Shown here: positions 33,837-43,274 of the stretch, in pieces | How the letters are laid out: every line of letters starts with the position of its first letter | Position numbering within the stretch: position 1 is the first letter of the stretch | The notes under the pieces: model-generated | What the model was told of the DNA's origin: nothing | Database searches by the model: none | What the model saw: the letters and a program-made list of their open reading frames with translations, nothing else | Made by a program: the position numbers and the translations under genes | Source of the DNA: an uncultured Ruminococcus sp. | GTDB taxonomy: Bacteria > Bacillota > Clostridia > Oscillospirales > Acutalibacteraceae | Assembly (NCBI GenBank): GCA_902785555.1 | Contig: CACZZB010000028.1 | Location: 1-44,859, forward strand | Direction of reading: 5' to 3' | DNA length: 44,859 nt

Positions 33837-35075
33837 TTACAGTGCTATTTCAAGCGTAAATATATTGTCTTTTACATTTGCGGAAACTCTGCCGTCATGA
33901 GCTTTTACAATATCCTTGACATAAGATAAGCCGAGACCGACAGTATTTTTATCCTTGGCATTTTCAAGAGTCGTGAACCTGTCGAATATCTGGTCGATAC
34001 TTCCGTCGGGAAGGCTTGTATCATTGGTCTGTAAAATAATTATCCTGTCACCCTGTTTTTTAAGTGTGAATTTGGCTTTTGTCAGGGAGTAATTGACCGA
34101 ATTTTGTGTGAGTTCAAGAATGGATTTTCTTATTGCCTGTTCATCGCCTTTTAAGTATATATCAGGTTCAACTGCAAATTCAAGGGAGATATTTTTTTCC
34201 TCGAATTTTGATTTTTCACTGTCGATTATTATATTGAACATATTTGAAAGGTCTATGTTTGAGAGAGAAACATCTGTTTCTTCAAATATCGAAAGTGCAC
34301 CGAGATTTTTTACAAGTTCGGTCATTTTTCTGACCTGACGGTTGATGGCCTGTGTCTGTTCATTCGTACCGTTTTGGCGTTCAATTATCTCTGTATTTGC
34401 ATTTATGACCGTAAGAGGCATTTTGAAATCCTGTTCAACGCTTGCAATGAATAATTTTTGTTTTCTGTCGGCTTCCTCGAATTGTTTGAAAAGGGATTTT
34501 CCTACTCTGACAAGTACGAGGTAGCTTATAAGAAGAACAAGGACTTCTCCTACTGCCGATATGAATAATATTCTGTAAGAAGGAAGAAGTTCTCGTCCCT
34601 CGTCTATGACGGTGACGTATATCTTTTTGTCGTCCTTTTCATAAACTCTGTATCTGTATATTGTGTTTGTCCAGCCTGTATCTTCTTTTAAAAGACTTCT
34701 TGCCCATTCAACGGCTTCTTCTTCGGTAACTGCCGTCATTCTGTGTTCGATTTTTTCGGCATTGCCGTCTTTGTCGAATGCGTATGTGAAGTATCTGAGA
34801 GAAGCGTTCATTTCAGGGGAATTCACTCCCATGACACCGAATGCTTTACGTATGCCCGTATGTTCACCGTTATTATTTTGTGTATTCGGGGTTTCCTCGG
34901 GAGGTTCTCTGAAGAACTTCACACGATAATGTGAAATGGTTTCCGTTATCCTGTCAGCGTCTTCTGTTACCATAGTAAAGTTTATGACATTTATTACCGA
35001 CAAGAGGACTGTAAGCAGGATAAACACGGCTATTTCAGCGTATAATACAAATTTTTTCCTTACTTTGTTCATCAT
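33837..35075 (-). CDS. Degenerate sensor histidine kinase lacking the phosphoacceptor His
   Basis: This 412-residue membrane protein has two membrane helices (about 12-36 and 168-189) flanking an extracytoplasmic domain of some 130 residues. A dimerisation domain follows: FIASVEQDFKMPLTVI (209-224) aligns with the usual F-[SH]-HE-L-[KR]-TPL box, but the invariant His is Gln215 and the Thr of TP is Met219. The ATP domain keeps an N-box Asn (ELTQNSVNYS, N325) and GLGLSYVK (380-387), while the DxGxG region is weak (TNDTSLPDG). Autophosphorylation in the usual way should be impossible; ATP binding may remain. It overlaps the response regulator stop by ATGA and is followed 16 bases later by the VTC gene. 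Confidence 0.88.
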   Translation of the reverse strand: MMNKVRKKFVLYAEIAVFILLTVLLSVINVINFTMVTEDADRITETISHYRVKFFREPPEETPNTQNNNGEHTGIRKAFGVMGVNSPEMNASLRYFTYAFDKDGNAEKIEHRMTAVTEEEAVEWARSLLKEDTGWTNTIYRYRVYEKDDKKIYVTVIDEGRELLPSYRILFISAVGEVLVLLISYLVLVRVGKSLFKQFEEADRKQKLFIASVEQDFKMPLTVINANTEIIERQNGTNEQTQAINRQVRKMTELVKNLGALSIFEETDVSLSNIDLSNMFNIIIDSEKSKFEEKNISLEFAVEPDIYLKGDEQAIRKSILELTQNSVNYSLTKAKFTLKKQGDRIIILQTNDTSLPDGSIDQIFDRFTTLENAKDKNTVGLGLSYVKDIVKAHDGRVSANVKDNIFTLEIAL

Positions 35076-35665
35076 TCATCCACCAACCTGTATCCCTCAT
35101 TTATCAAATATTTGATCCTGAGTTTTTTATTGAGTTTCTTAAATTTGTTGTTAAGAGAATTTATATAAACTCCCGCACGCTTTATATCAAGCTCGCTTTT
35201 TGAGGAAAGTGCTTTTATTACATTTATTTCCTCGTTTGTGACTCTTGCATCACCGCAAATCCTGAAATTTTTTTCATCTATTTCTATGTCGGAATATTTC
35301 AGTATTTCTTCCGAGTGACGTTTTTTATAAATATCATCGAGCCTTGCAGAAAGTTCATTCGGCAGGAACGGGAGTTTGATATAGGAATTTGCAATGATTT
35401 TTTCCGAAAGCATACCTGAATTTACGCTTTTTTCGAGTAAGACAATGACAGGGATATTATTCTCGTTCAGTATCTTCAGAATATCCCTGTAATTTATTCG
35501 TGGGATATTTTCATTTAAAATGACCGAATCAAATTTTTCGCCTGTCAGTTTTGAAATGACCTGAGTACCGTCAAAGACAGTCTGTACCGTATTATCGGAA
35601 AGTTCAAAGAGATTTTTGAATGACATCAGAAAATCCCTGTCGGGGTCTGCTATGAGTATATTCAA
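35072..35665 (-). CDS. Degenerate OmpR-type response regulator lacking the phosphoacceptor Asp
   Basis: The TTG at 35665 is the start because an in-frame stop lies just upstream and GGCGGTGA precedes it. The receiver domain (1-120) keeps acidic residues Asp7 and Asp9 and the switch Lys97 (YIKLPF), but the phosphorylated Asp is Asn51 (VILNENIP where VLLDxxLP is normal), and the conserved Thr after the fourth strand is Leu (VIVLLEKS). The C-terminal part (about 122-197) resembles a shortened OmpR-type winged helix, beginning at 'YSDIEIDEKNFRI' and ending in 'KYLINEGYRLVDE'. It heads the operon with the kinase, VTC, DUF4956 and Cthe_2159-like genes. Probably a phosphate-independent DNA-binding protein. 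Confidence 0.85.
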   Translation of the reverse strand: MNILIADPDRDFLMSFKNLFELSDNTVQTVFDGTQVISKLTGEKFDSVILNENIPRINYRDILKILNENNIPVIVLLEKSVNSGMLSEKIIANSYIKLPFLPNELSARLDDIYKKRHSEEILKYSDIEIDEKNFRICGDARVTNEEINVIKALSSKSELDIKRAGVYINSLNNKFKKLNKKLRIKYLINEGYRLVDE

Positions 35666-35800
35666 TTTTCATCACCGCCTTGATTTTTATATTTTAATTA
35701 TATAACATCATTTTGGAATAAATTTAACAAATTTTTAAAATAAAAGTAAATAATTTCTTAAAGAAAATCAAGAATATGTATTTTGGGATGAATATAAAAA

Positions 35801-35832
35801 AGACATACACTGTGCTGAGTGTATGCCTTTTT
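35801..35832. terminator. Bidirectional terminator beside the tRNA remnant
   Basis: CATACACT (35804-35811) pairs with AGTGTATG (35818-35825), with T-runs on both sides. On minus it directly follows the tRNA 3' half, as expected for the original tRNA terminator. Confidence 0.8.
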
Positions 35833-35838
35833 ATTAAA

Positions 35839-35887
35839 TGCACCTGACAGGACTTGAACCTGCACTCCTTACGGAAATGGAACCTAA
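35839..35887 (-). pseudogene. 3' half of tRNA-Leu(UAG): probable attachment site of the restriction island
   Basis: Read on minus, the sequence runs from an anticodon-loop TTAGGT through TCCAT, a short variable arm, a T-arm GCAGG-TTCAAGT-CCTGT and the acceptor strand CAGGTGC plus discriminator A; CCA is not encoded. This is the 3' half of a class II tRNA-Leu. The 5' half is missing: the needed GCACCTG and the 5' anticodon stem are not found upstream, and homology stops in the anticodon loop. That is the usual crossover region of tRNA-directed integrases. The tRNA's terminator lies next to it, so the chromosome lies on the left and the element on the right. Confidence 0.85.
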
Positions 35888-35923
35888 TGCTGACGACACC
35901 TTGTGGAATTTATTTCTATTATC

Positions 35924-38887
35924 TTACTTGTTAAATTCTCTGTATATCATTTCGGCAAGTGCTGTCATAATAGCATGATACTTGCTTTTGTTTTTAAAAA
36001 GTTCCGAGAATGCTTCCGTCTGTTCCATATAGCTATCCTGTGCGGCTGAATCGAAAGATTTTGGAAATATACTTTCCATGAATACCTGCGGATCTGACGT
36101 TTTGGCAATTTTGCCTAATTTTTTATCCCCCTTCATTTTGTCGTGGAGAACATATAAAATCACCCTGTCTGCCTCGGTAAAATTGCCGCCTGTTGCCTGA
36201 TTAATCTTTTCAATAATTTCTGCCAAAGGCTCTTCCTTTTCAGGTGAAGATTTGCCTTTTGCTTTTGCAGGCTCATATTCCCCAGACATATTCGTTAATC
36301 CGATATTGCCTTTAAAAGTCCGTTCCAACTTGTAAAATTCAAGTTTCAGTGCATTTTCAAGGTCAAGCATGATTGTTGAATCTTCCGGTAAAAGTTTCAG
36401 CAGGTTTTGACAGAAAATATATTCTTTCTGCAATTCCGTATCAAACATACGGCTGATTTGCGATATATAGCCATACCATTTTATGAATGAACGCAGTTTT
36501 CTTCTGAATTGATAACGCTCGTCAGATGTCTTTTTATTATATCTGACAGCAACAGGCTGTAAAGCTGATGACATTTTGCCAAACGATTTATTATCCTGCC
36601 TGCCGACAGAATATATATCTATCACCAAATCAATTTCCTTTTGCGTATACAGACAATAATCATGCAGTTCCCTTTGTGTCTGATATATCAGGTCTATATT
36701 GATTTCTTGTGAAAGTGCCGTTTCCGTGTAAAAAGGCTGAAACGCCTCTTTTATATCGTCCGCTGTATTCACAAAATCAAGTATGAATGTATCTGTTTTG
36801 CCGTCACATATCCTGTTGAGCCTTGAAAGCGTCTGTACACATTTTACTCCTCTTAATTTCTTATCAACTATCATTGTATGTAAAAGCGGTTCATCAAAAC
36901 CTGTCTGATATTTCTCGGCAACAATCAGCATATTGAAATTATCGTGAAATTCCGCTTTTGTCTGGTCTTCCGAAATATGACTGCCATCTTTGCGGATATT
37001 CAATTTAGGCTCTGTATATTCTTCTTCATGGTCTTTGACCGAACCTGAAAATGCCGTTAAAACATCTATTGTATCATAGCCGTTAGCCGTGATATATTTT
37101 TTTATTTCGTGAAAATAGCGTACTGCCGCCAATCTTGATGATGTGACTACCATCATCTTTCCTTTGCCGCCTATTGCATGAGCCGTTGTGGAAAGAAATG
37201 TTTCAACGATTATCTGTGCTTTCTGGGAAATATTATACGGGTGCAGTTCTTCAAAGCGTCTTATCGTTTTCGCTGCCCGTGATGACGGTACATCAGGATT
37301 ATCCGGTATTGTCTTGGCTATTTGATAGCTTGTCTTGTATGTCATGTAATTTTGAAGAACGTCCATGATAAAACCTTCTTCAATCGCCTGTTTCATGGAA
37401 TAGATATGGAACGGGTGAAATGAACCGTCTGTATATTTCGTGCCGAACATTTCAAGCGTTTTATCTTTCGGAGTTGCCGTGAATGCAAAAAACGATAAAT
37501 TTTTATGCCGACCGTGTGCAAGCATTTCCTGCACGATTTTATCCTCTTTATCAATCTCCTCTTCGGCTTTGCCCTCTATCTCTGCATACTCTTTCAGGGC
37601 ATCCGCCGTATCCGCAAGAGCTGATTTTAATTTTATCGCTGATGAACCCGTCTGCGAAGAATGTGCTTCATCTACGATTACGGCAAAATTCTTTCCCGAT
37701 GTGCTTTCAACTTCTTTGTAAATAACAGGGAATTTCTGCAAAGTCGTTACAATCATTCTGCACCCGTCATTGATGGCATTCAGCAAATCTCTTGAATTTT
37801 TGCCTTCACCAATCGTTTCGACTGCTCCGAGAGCATGGTCAAAGCCTGAAATGGTGTCCTGTAACTGTGCATCAAGAACGGTTCTGTCCGTGACGATGAT
37901 TACAGACGTGAAAACAGGCTTATTCATCTCATCATGCAGAGAGGCTAATCTATATGCCGTCCATGCGATTGAATTCGATTTTCCCGAACCTGCCGAATGC
38001 TGTATCAGATAATTTTTTCCAGAGCCGTTTTCACGGACATCTGCAATCAATTTCCGCACCACATCAAGCTGATGATAACGTGGAAACAATATCATATTCT
38101 TTTTTCTGTCGAAATGAATGAACTTTTGAAGAATATCCAATAAACTGTCCTTTTGGAGAACACTCTCCCAGATATACGCTGTGGGATAGCCGTCAGGGTT
38201 GGGCGGATTGCCTGCACCACCGTTATTTCCTGCACCATTGGAACCCTGATCGAACGGCAAAAAATAGGTATCCCCTTTGGCAAGGCATGTTGTTACCAAT
38301 GCGTTTGTATGGTCAACACAAAAATATGCCAATATCCGCCTATTGAAGTGAAATACAGGCTCATTCGGATCACGGTCATCTTTCCATTGAGTGCGGGCAT
38401 TTTCAATATTCTGCCCTGTATATTGATTTTTGAGTTCAAGGGCAACAACAGGTATGCCGTTTATCGTCAAAAGCATATCAACGGATTTTCTGTTATGTTC
38501 GGAATAGTGCCACTGACGGACACAATTACATATATTCTGTTCATAGAGCATATCAGCCGTTTTATTCAGATGTGATTCGGGCTTGAAAAAGCATACTTTG
38601 AAACCGATACCCCTGTATTTAAAGCCGTTACGCATAACAGCAATCAGCCCGTCCATTTCAACGGCATTGTCAAACGCATCACAAAACTTTTTTGCAGGCT
38701 CACCGTTACAGCTTTTTTCAAACCTTGCCCATTCTTTTGGCTGTGTACGCTTTATAAAGTTTATGAGAGTATCCACATACAAACATTCTTTTTTATCATA
38801 GGTATCATTGGTGCGTGTATAGCCACCCTCAGCAGAAATCAAAAAACTTTCTATATCGGTTTCAAATCTTTTTTCGGTCGTGTCCAT
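35924..38887 (-). CDS. hsdR: HsdR: type I restriction endonuclease/translocase subunit
   Basis: HsdR cuts DNA and pumps it using ATP in the type I R2M2S complex. The N-terminal PD-(D/E)xK nuclease is visible as Asp137 in SVDMLLTI, then Glu151-x-Lys153 in VVALELKNQ. The SF2 helicase part shows Walker A SAGSGKS (298-304), Walker B DEAH (406-409), FFAFTATP, and the later QTGFDEP and [12 protein letters not shown] motifs (motif VI). The C-terminal region (about 850-987) is helical. Length of 987 is normal. It is the last gene of the hsd operon, 12 bases after the small protein gene. All key residues are present. Confidence 0.95.
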   Translation of the reverse strand: MDTTEKRFETDIESFLISAEGGYTRTNDTYDKKECLYVDTLINFIKRTQPKEWARFEKSCNGEPAKKFCDAFDNAVEMDGLIAVMRNGFKYRGIGFKVCFFKPESHLNKTADMLYEQNICNCVRQWHYSEHNRKSVDMLLTINGIPVVALELKNQYTGQNIENARTQWKDDRDPNEPVFHFNRRILAYFCVDHTNALVTTCLAKGDTYFLPFDQGSNGAGNNGGAGNPPNPDGYPTAYIWESVLQKDSLLDILQKFIHFDRKKNMILFPRYHQLDVVRKLIADVRENGSGKNYLIQHSAGSGKSNSIAWTAYRLASLHDEMNKPVFTSVIIVTDRTVLDAQLQDTISGFDHALGAVETIGEGKNSRDLLNAINDGCRMIVTTLQKFPVIYKEVESTSGKNFAVIVDEAHSSQTGSSAIKLKSALADTADALKEYAEIEGKAEEEIDKEDKIVQEMLAHGRHKNLSFFAFTATPKDKTLEMFGTKYTDGSFHPFHIYSMKQAIEEGFIMDVLQNYMTYKTSYQIAKTIPDNPDVPSSRAAKTIRRFEELHPYNISQKAQIIVETFLSTTAHAIGGKGKMMVVTSSRLAAVRYFHEIKKYITANGYDTIDVLTAFSGSVKDHEEEYTEPKLNIRKDGSHISEDQTKAEFHDNFNMLIVAEKYQTGFDEPLLHTMIVDKKLRGVKCVQTLSRLNRICDGKTDTFILDFVNTADDIKEAFQPFYTETALSQEINIDLIYQTQRELHDYCLYTQKEIDLVIDIYSVGRQDNKSFGKMSSALQPVAVRYNKKTSDERYQFRRKLRSFIKWYGYISQISRMFDTELQKEYIFCQNLLKLLPEDSTIMLDLENALKLEFYKLERTFKGNIGLTNMSGEYEPAKAKGKSSPEKEEPLAEIIEKINQATGGNFTEADRVILYVLHDKMKGDKKLGKIAKTSDPQVFMESIFPKSFDSAAQDSYMEQTEAFSELFKNKSKYHAIMTALAEMIYREFNK

Positions 38888-38899
38888 AAGTTTACTCCC

Positions 38900-39130
38900 T
38901 CAATAATGTCTGTTCTTTTCGTTTGATTTTTGAATAAGTATTGCACAACAGCAACGCATCAATTCTTGCTGATATTCAGGTGCGACTTTTTCGCAACTAT
39001 CAAGAAAATCTTTTAATTTATTTGATGCGTCCATAACATTATAAACTTGTTGGTTATGATACTGTTGGGCTTGTTGCTGAACATAGTTCATATTAAAGAT
39101 ATTATAAATTGAATTATTAAAATTTTGCAT
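38900..39130 (-). CDS. Small helical protein inside the hsd operon
   Basis: ATG 39130 is the start, 9 bases after AAGGAGA (ATG 39139 is too close). The 76-residue protein has an Asn/Tyr/Gln-rich N-terminus (MQNFNNSIYNIFNMNYVQQ) and then a helix pair KLKDFLDSCEKVAPEYQQ with a C-terminal MRCCCAILIQ. I recall similar short genes between hsdS and hsdR in other clostridial type I loci, but cannot name a family. Its position and strong RBS suggest a real accessory protein. A role in restriction control or assembly is only a guess. Confidence 0.65.
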   Translation of the reverse strand: MQNFNNSIYNIFNMNYVQQQAQQYHNQQVYNVMDASNKLKDFLDSCEKVAPEYQQELMRCCCAILIQKSNEKNRHY

Positions 39131-39172
39131 TTTTATCATTCTCCTTTTTCTCTTTTAGATAATGAAAACATA

Positions 39173-40432
39173 TTATACTTCTTTTTTTCCTGTCACATAC
39201 TCATATATCACGGCTTTTTTGTAGTTTTCCATTTCGGTCAGCAGTTGTTGTTTTTTCTCTATCAGGGTATCTATGGCGGTGCATTTCTCGTCAAGATAGT
39301 TGACTATTTCTTGTTGCTCTGTTATTGATGGCAAAGTTAATTTTACTCTATACAAGGAATCCATACCTACATTACTCTGTGTATTTGAATTGATATATTT
39401 GGTTACATCTTCAAAAAAAGCTGATGACTTAAAATAATAATATAAAAACAATCCGTTCAAAATATCACAATTAGGTTGTATTGTTACACAAGCATAAGAT
39501 GCAACAAAATCTTTATCAACATCAACATAACATACAGTTCCTATTGTAGCATATCTTGCAAAAATTATATCGTTTTTTATTGGTTTCGATTTTTTGGAAA
39601 GTATTTGAAAATCATTTTCTGAAATTTTTTTACATTTATCAAAATCAATTTGTGTAACCTTTTCCGATAAATCTCCTATCATAACATAGGGTATGCCATA
39701 ATCAACCGTTTGTGGCATATAATGGTCTATATCAGATATTTTTTTAATTACATAACGTAATTTTATTATTTCCCACTCCTGCGGAATTTCGCCTATCCAC
39801 TCAATACCGCTGTCTTTCATAGGTCTGTTTGGGATAATGCCCTTTGTAACCGCCTGTGTGATAACGGAGCATTTGCTGTCAAGGTATGCGGAAATTTTTT
39901 GCTGTTCCACAAAAGGTGGAACAATAACCGAAACAGACTTTAATATTTTTTGAGATATACTGAAAAGTTTTACACCTGTCACCTGTTCTCTTATTTGTTT
40001 TCTCCATGCATCAGATTTAAACAAATATGCAAAATATTGATTACTCTGATTGGTATGGGATTGCAAAATAATCGTATGGTAGCCTGCAAAAAGTTGTATA
40101 TCAAGATTATCATATACACAATTTCCGCAACCGTCTAAATCTTCCGATGTATCTGCAAATATAAAATCGTTTTCATTCACCAAAGATAATGAGTTGGTAT
40201 TTAAATATTCTTCATCAACATATCTTATCAAATCGGGTGTAATATGCACCCCATCATTTGATTTTGAGTGAATTTGTCCATAGCTGATAACAGATATGCC
40301 TTTTTCTTTTAAGTCCTCTTTTGTAATGGGCAAACCTTTTCCAAAAGAAAACAAACTTTTCAATGGCTGTATTTTCCACTCCTGCGGAATTTCGCCTATC
40401 CATTCTATTCCGCTGTCTTTCATCTTTCTCAT
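39173..40432 (-). CDS. hsdS: HsdS: type I DNA specificity subunit (intact)
   Basis: HsdS sets the target sequence of the type I enzyme. The 419-residue protein has two target recognition domains, each preceded by the repeated MKDSGIEWIGEIPQEW motif (residues 4-19 and about 204-219) and followed by a conserved helix (VEQQKISAYLDSKCSVITQ; TEQQEIVNYLDEKCTAIDT). The C-terminal helix ends in 'YKKAVIYEYVTGKKEV'. Its start overlaps the YhcG gene stop by ATGA (40429-40432). A second, broken hsdS lies at 43275-44488; the two share a 99-bp identical segment in the central conserved region (39770-39868 and 43863-43961). Confidence 0.93.
   Translation of the reverse strand: MRKMKDSGIEWIGEIPQEWKIQPLKSLFSFGKGLPITKEDLKEKGISVISYGQIHSKSNDGVHITPDLIRYVDEEYLNTNSLSLVNENDFIFADTSEDLDGCGNCVYDNLDIQLFAGYHTIILQSHTNQSNQYFAYLFKSDAWRKQIREQVTGVKLFSISQKILKSVSVIVPPFVEQQKISAYLDSKCSVITQAVTKGIIPNRPMKDSGIEWIGEIPQEWEIIKLRYVIKKISDIDHYMPQTVDYGIPYVMIGDLSEKVTQIDFDKCKKISENDFQILSKKSKPIKNDIIFARYATIGTVCYVDVDKDFVASYACVTIQPNCDILNGLFLYYYFKSSAFFEDVTKYINSNTQSNVGMDSLYRVKLTLPSITEQQEIVNYLDEKCTAIDTLIEKKQQLLTEMENYKKAVIYEYVTGKKEV
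39770..39868 (-). repeat. 99-bp direct repeat, copy in the intact hsdS
   Basis: Identical to 43863-43961. It encodes the segment around ITQAVTKGIIPNRPMKDSG up to the second PQEW box. Both copies have the same orientation. Confidence 0.9.
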
Positions 40433-41502
40433 GGCTGTTCCTCCGACTTGTTTTTTTGCTGCAAGTAGAAAAATGCTTTTTGAGTTTCTATTTCAGCCCG
40501 CAATTCTTCTTCGGTAGGAAGATACAGCTTATATTTGCTTGCAAAAAGCTGTTCATTCCCATGCATTACAGAGTAACGAGCTATATCTTCATCGGTATCG
40601 GAACAAAGCACAATGCCGAGTGTCGGATTATCGCCCTCACTGCGTTTCAGTTCGTCATACATTCTTATATACATATCCATCTGTCCCACGTCCTGATGTG
40701 TTATTTTGCTTGTTTTCAGGTCTATAAGCACAAAACATTTCAGTATATAATTGTAAAATACAAGATCGATATAATAATCATCTTTTTCCGTATGGATATG
40801 CTGCTGTCTTGCAACAAAGGCATAACCTTTACCAAGTTCCATAAGAAATTTCTGTATATTTGTAATAATACTTTTTTCAAGTTCACTTTCTGTGTAATCT
40901 GCATGGCTATTCATACCCAAAAATTCCGCAATAACCGGATTTTTGATAAATTCAAATTTATCCTGATATTTAGAAGTTTTTTCTTTCATTTCCATGACAA
41001 CGTGATTGGGATTTTGAGATTGTAAAAGCCTGTAATAATATTGTGTAGATATGTTTCTTTGAAGTGTTCTGACACTCCATGTTTGTTCGATAGCCTCTTT
41101 TTCATACCAATCTCTTGCAGTTTTGTCTTTTACTTGAAGTAATGTGCGATAATGAGACCATGATAAAACCTTAAACGATTGTCGACTCAATGTGTCGACA
41201 ATTTCAGGAAACAGTTTATAGAAATTCAGATAATGATAAAGATTTGAACGTTCAAACCCTTTGCCATATAGTTTTGTTAATTCATCTGAAAGCTGTTTTA
41301 TAATTTCAAAACCGTATTTTGCTCTGTCCTGTTCTTTTAATTCTTCTTGTGCAATGCGGTAGCCTATCAGCCAGTTACGCTGTATCAAGGCTGTATTAAC
41401 GGCAGAATATGCCTTCTTTTGCGATATTTCAATAATTTCACTTATATCATATAAAATATTATCTGTTTCTTTAATTACATCTAACAAATTATTTTCTGAC
41501 AT
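40429..41502 (-). CDS. YhcG-like PD-(D/E)XK nuclease (DUF1016)
   Basis: The N-terminal 150 residues are the DUF1016_N helical, winged-helix-like domain (INRNWLIGYRI-type region at 41-50, GFERSNLYHYLNFY at 82-95, VLSWSHYRTLL at 112-122). The C-terminal half is the PD-(D/E)XK nuclease-like domain with Asp246 (DYYIDLVFYN) and Asp261-x-Lys263 (LIDLKTSKI). The stretch ends with GIVLCSDTDEDIARYSV, typical of YhcG. Such genes often accompany type I restriction loci; biochemical role is not settled. It begins 2 bases after hsdM's stop and overlaps hsdS, so it is a tightly coupled part of the operon. Confidence 0.9.
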   Translation of the reverse strand: MSENNLLDVIKETDNILYDISEIIEISQKKAYSAVNTALIQRNWLIGYRIAQEELKEQDRAKYGFEIIKQLSDELTKLYGKGFERSNLYHYLNFYKLFPEIVDTLSRQSFKVLSWSHYRTLLQVKDKTARDWYEKEAIEQTWSVRTLQRNISTQYYYRLLQSQNPNHVVMEMKEKTSKYQDKFEFIKNPVIAEFLGMNSHADYTESELEKSIITNIQKFLMELGKGYAFVARQQHIHTEKDDYYIDLVFYNYILKCFVLIDLKTSKITHQDVGQMDMYIRMYDELKRSEGDNPTLGIVLCSDTDEDIARYSVMHGNEQLFASKYKLYLPTEEELRAEIETQKAFFYLQQKNKSEEQP

Positions 41503-41504
41503 AT

Positions 41505-43250
41505 TTATCCCTCACTAAACAATTTCTTTAATGACTGCGAAATCTCATTTTCAAGACCTATGATTCTTTCAAGAATACTTTCACTGTTTTCGGGCTTTTG
41601 GTATTCGTAGAAATATCTTGTCATTGGGATTTCATAGCCGATTTTTGTCTTTTTTTCGTCTATCCATGCGTCAGGGGCATAAGGCAGTACTTCTCTTTCA
41701 AAATAGGCTTGTATATCCTCTGTCAGCGGAATATTTTCACTATCTCTCAATGTCGCATCCGCAACAGGCTTGCCTTTTTTCAGCACGATTGCTCCGTTGT
41801 CATCTCTCAGCGGTCGCTCGACTACTATCTTACTGTAACCAAACTCCGCATTTTCAAAAATCCTGCTTTCGCAGTAAATGCCCATTTTCTCTCCGTAAAT
41901 GCCGTTTTCAAATTCACCGTAGGCTTTCACTATCATATCACGGCACTTATCCGTTATATCATTACGCTTTGTGCCGATGGATTTTCTTCTCGGTTCAAAA
42001 CAGTGTGATGCGTCTATCAACTGCACCCTGCCTTCACGATATGACGGCTTGTTTTTATTCAGCACCCATATATATGTACTGATACCTGTATTCATAAATT
42101 GGTCTGTCGAAAGCTGTATGATTGCTTCCAGCCAGTCGTGTTCAATGATATACTGACGGATATTGGACGATCCCGAACCTGCATCACCCGAAAACAGCGG
42201 TGAACCGTTCTGTACGATAGCCATTTTACCGTCATCAGCCAGCTTTGCAAGACCGTTCATGACAAACAACTGCTGTCCGTCGGATATTTTCGGCAAGCCT
42301 GCACAAAATCGACCTCTTTCACCCAAAGACGCTTCTTTCTCAACCGCCTTTTGTTCACGTTTCCAGTCTATGCCGAAAGGCGGATTGGAAATGATACGGT
42401 CAAATTTGTAGCCTGCAAATTTATCCTCCGAAAGCGTATCGCCAAACCGCATATTATCGGGATTACCGCCCCTTATCATCATATCTGCTTTGGCTATGGC
42501 AAATGTTGACGGATTGAACTCCTGTCCGAAACAGGTCACTTCCGTTTCACTGTCAAGAGCGTGTATTCTTTCCTCCATACAGGACAACATCTGTGAAGTC
42601 CCCATTGCCATATCATATACAGTCATTGACTGCCCGTCAAAAGCTGTATCTGCCAAAAGAATATCCGTCATAAGATAGATAATATCACGGGAAGTAAAAT
42701 GTGCTCCTGCCTCCTCACCGTAGGATTCATTGAAACGCCTTACCAAATCTTCAAAAATATATCCGCAGTCAACTGCACCGATTTTATCTGCACCAAGATA
42801 GCCTTTCGGTGAATTGAACTCCTTGATAACAAGATAAAGTGTATTGCTTTCGACCATTCTCTTGATAATGCTGTCAAAATCGAACTTTGCCAGAACGTCC
42901 TGGACATTTTCGGAAAAGCCGTTGAGATAATCCCTGAAATTAGCCTCAATATTTTCGGAATCGGCAAGGAGTTTGTCAAATGTAAATTTTGAAGTATTGT
43001 AAAACTGATAACCCGATGCTTTTTTCAGAAAACCGTCATACACTTCAAATCCCTTTACTTTATCATAAGTTTCAAGTACCTTTTCATGCGTAGGCAGAAG
43101 ACAGTCATGAAATCTCTTAACGACCGTCATAGGCAGAATGACAAGACCGTATTCATGGGGCTTGAAAGGTCCACGCAGCATATCCGCAACATTCCATATC
43201 ATATTTGATTTTTCGGCTATATTCATACCGACATTTGTAATTTCCTGCAT
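41505..43250 (-). CDS. hsdM: HsdM: type I DNA methyltransferase subunit
   Basis: HsdM methylates adenine using SAM in the M2S and R2M2S complexes. The N-terminal helical domain (1-160) includes NVADMLRGPFKPHEYG. The catalytic domain shows a diverged motif I, VYDMAMGTSQML (211-222, where DPxxGTGG is usual), and motif IV NPPFG (289-293). 'AGAHFTSRDIIYLM' and 'GDTLSEDKFAGYKFDRIISNPP' are also typical of the type I subunit. Length 581 is in the normal range. ATG 43250 has GGAGAGA upstream. It lies 24 bases after the broken hsdS and 2 bases before the YhcG-like gene. Confidence 0.95.
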   Translation of the reverse strand: MQEITNVGMNIAEKSNMIWNVADMLRGPFKPHEYGLVILPMTVVKRFHDCLLPTHEKVLETYDKVKGFEVYDGFLKKASGYQFYNTSKFTFDKLLADSENIEANFRDYLNGFSENVQDVLAKFDFDSIIKRMVESNTLYLVIKEFNSPKGYLGADKIGAVDCGYIFEDLVRRFNESYGEEAGAHFTSRDIIYLMTDILLADTAFDGQSMTVYDMAMGTSQMLSCMEERIHALDSETEVTCFGQEFNPSTFAIAKADMMIRGGNPDNMRFGDTLSEDKFAGYKFDRIISNPPFGIDWKREQKAVEKEASLGERGRFCAGLPKISDGQQLFVMNGLAKLADDGKMAIVQNGSPLFSGDAGSGSSNIRQYIIEHDWLEAIIQLSTDQFMNTGISTYIWVLNKNKPSYREGRVQLIDASHCFEPRRKSIGTKRNDITDKCRDMIVKAYGEFENGIYGEKMGIYCESRIFENAEFGYSKIVVERPLRDDNGAIVLKKGKPVADATLRDSENIPLTEDIQAYFEREVLPYAPDAWIDEKKTKIGYEIPMTRYFYEYQKPENSESILERIIGLENEISQSLKKLFSEG

Positions 43251-43274
43251 AAAAAATCTCTCCTTAAAATTTCG

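Noticed and set aside
38153..38575. Plus-strand ORF inside hsdR
   Set aside because: It is a frame shadow of the conserved HsdR N-terminal region.
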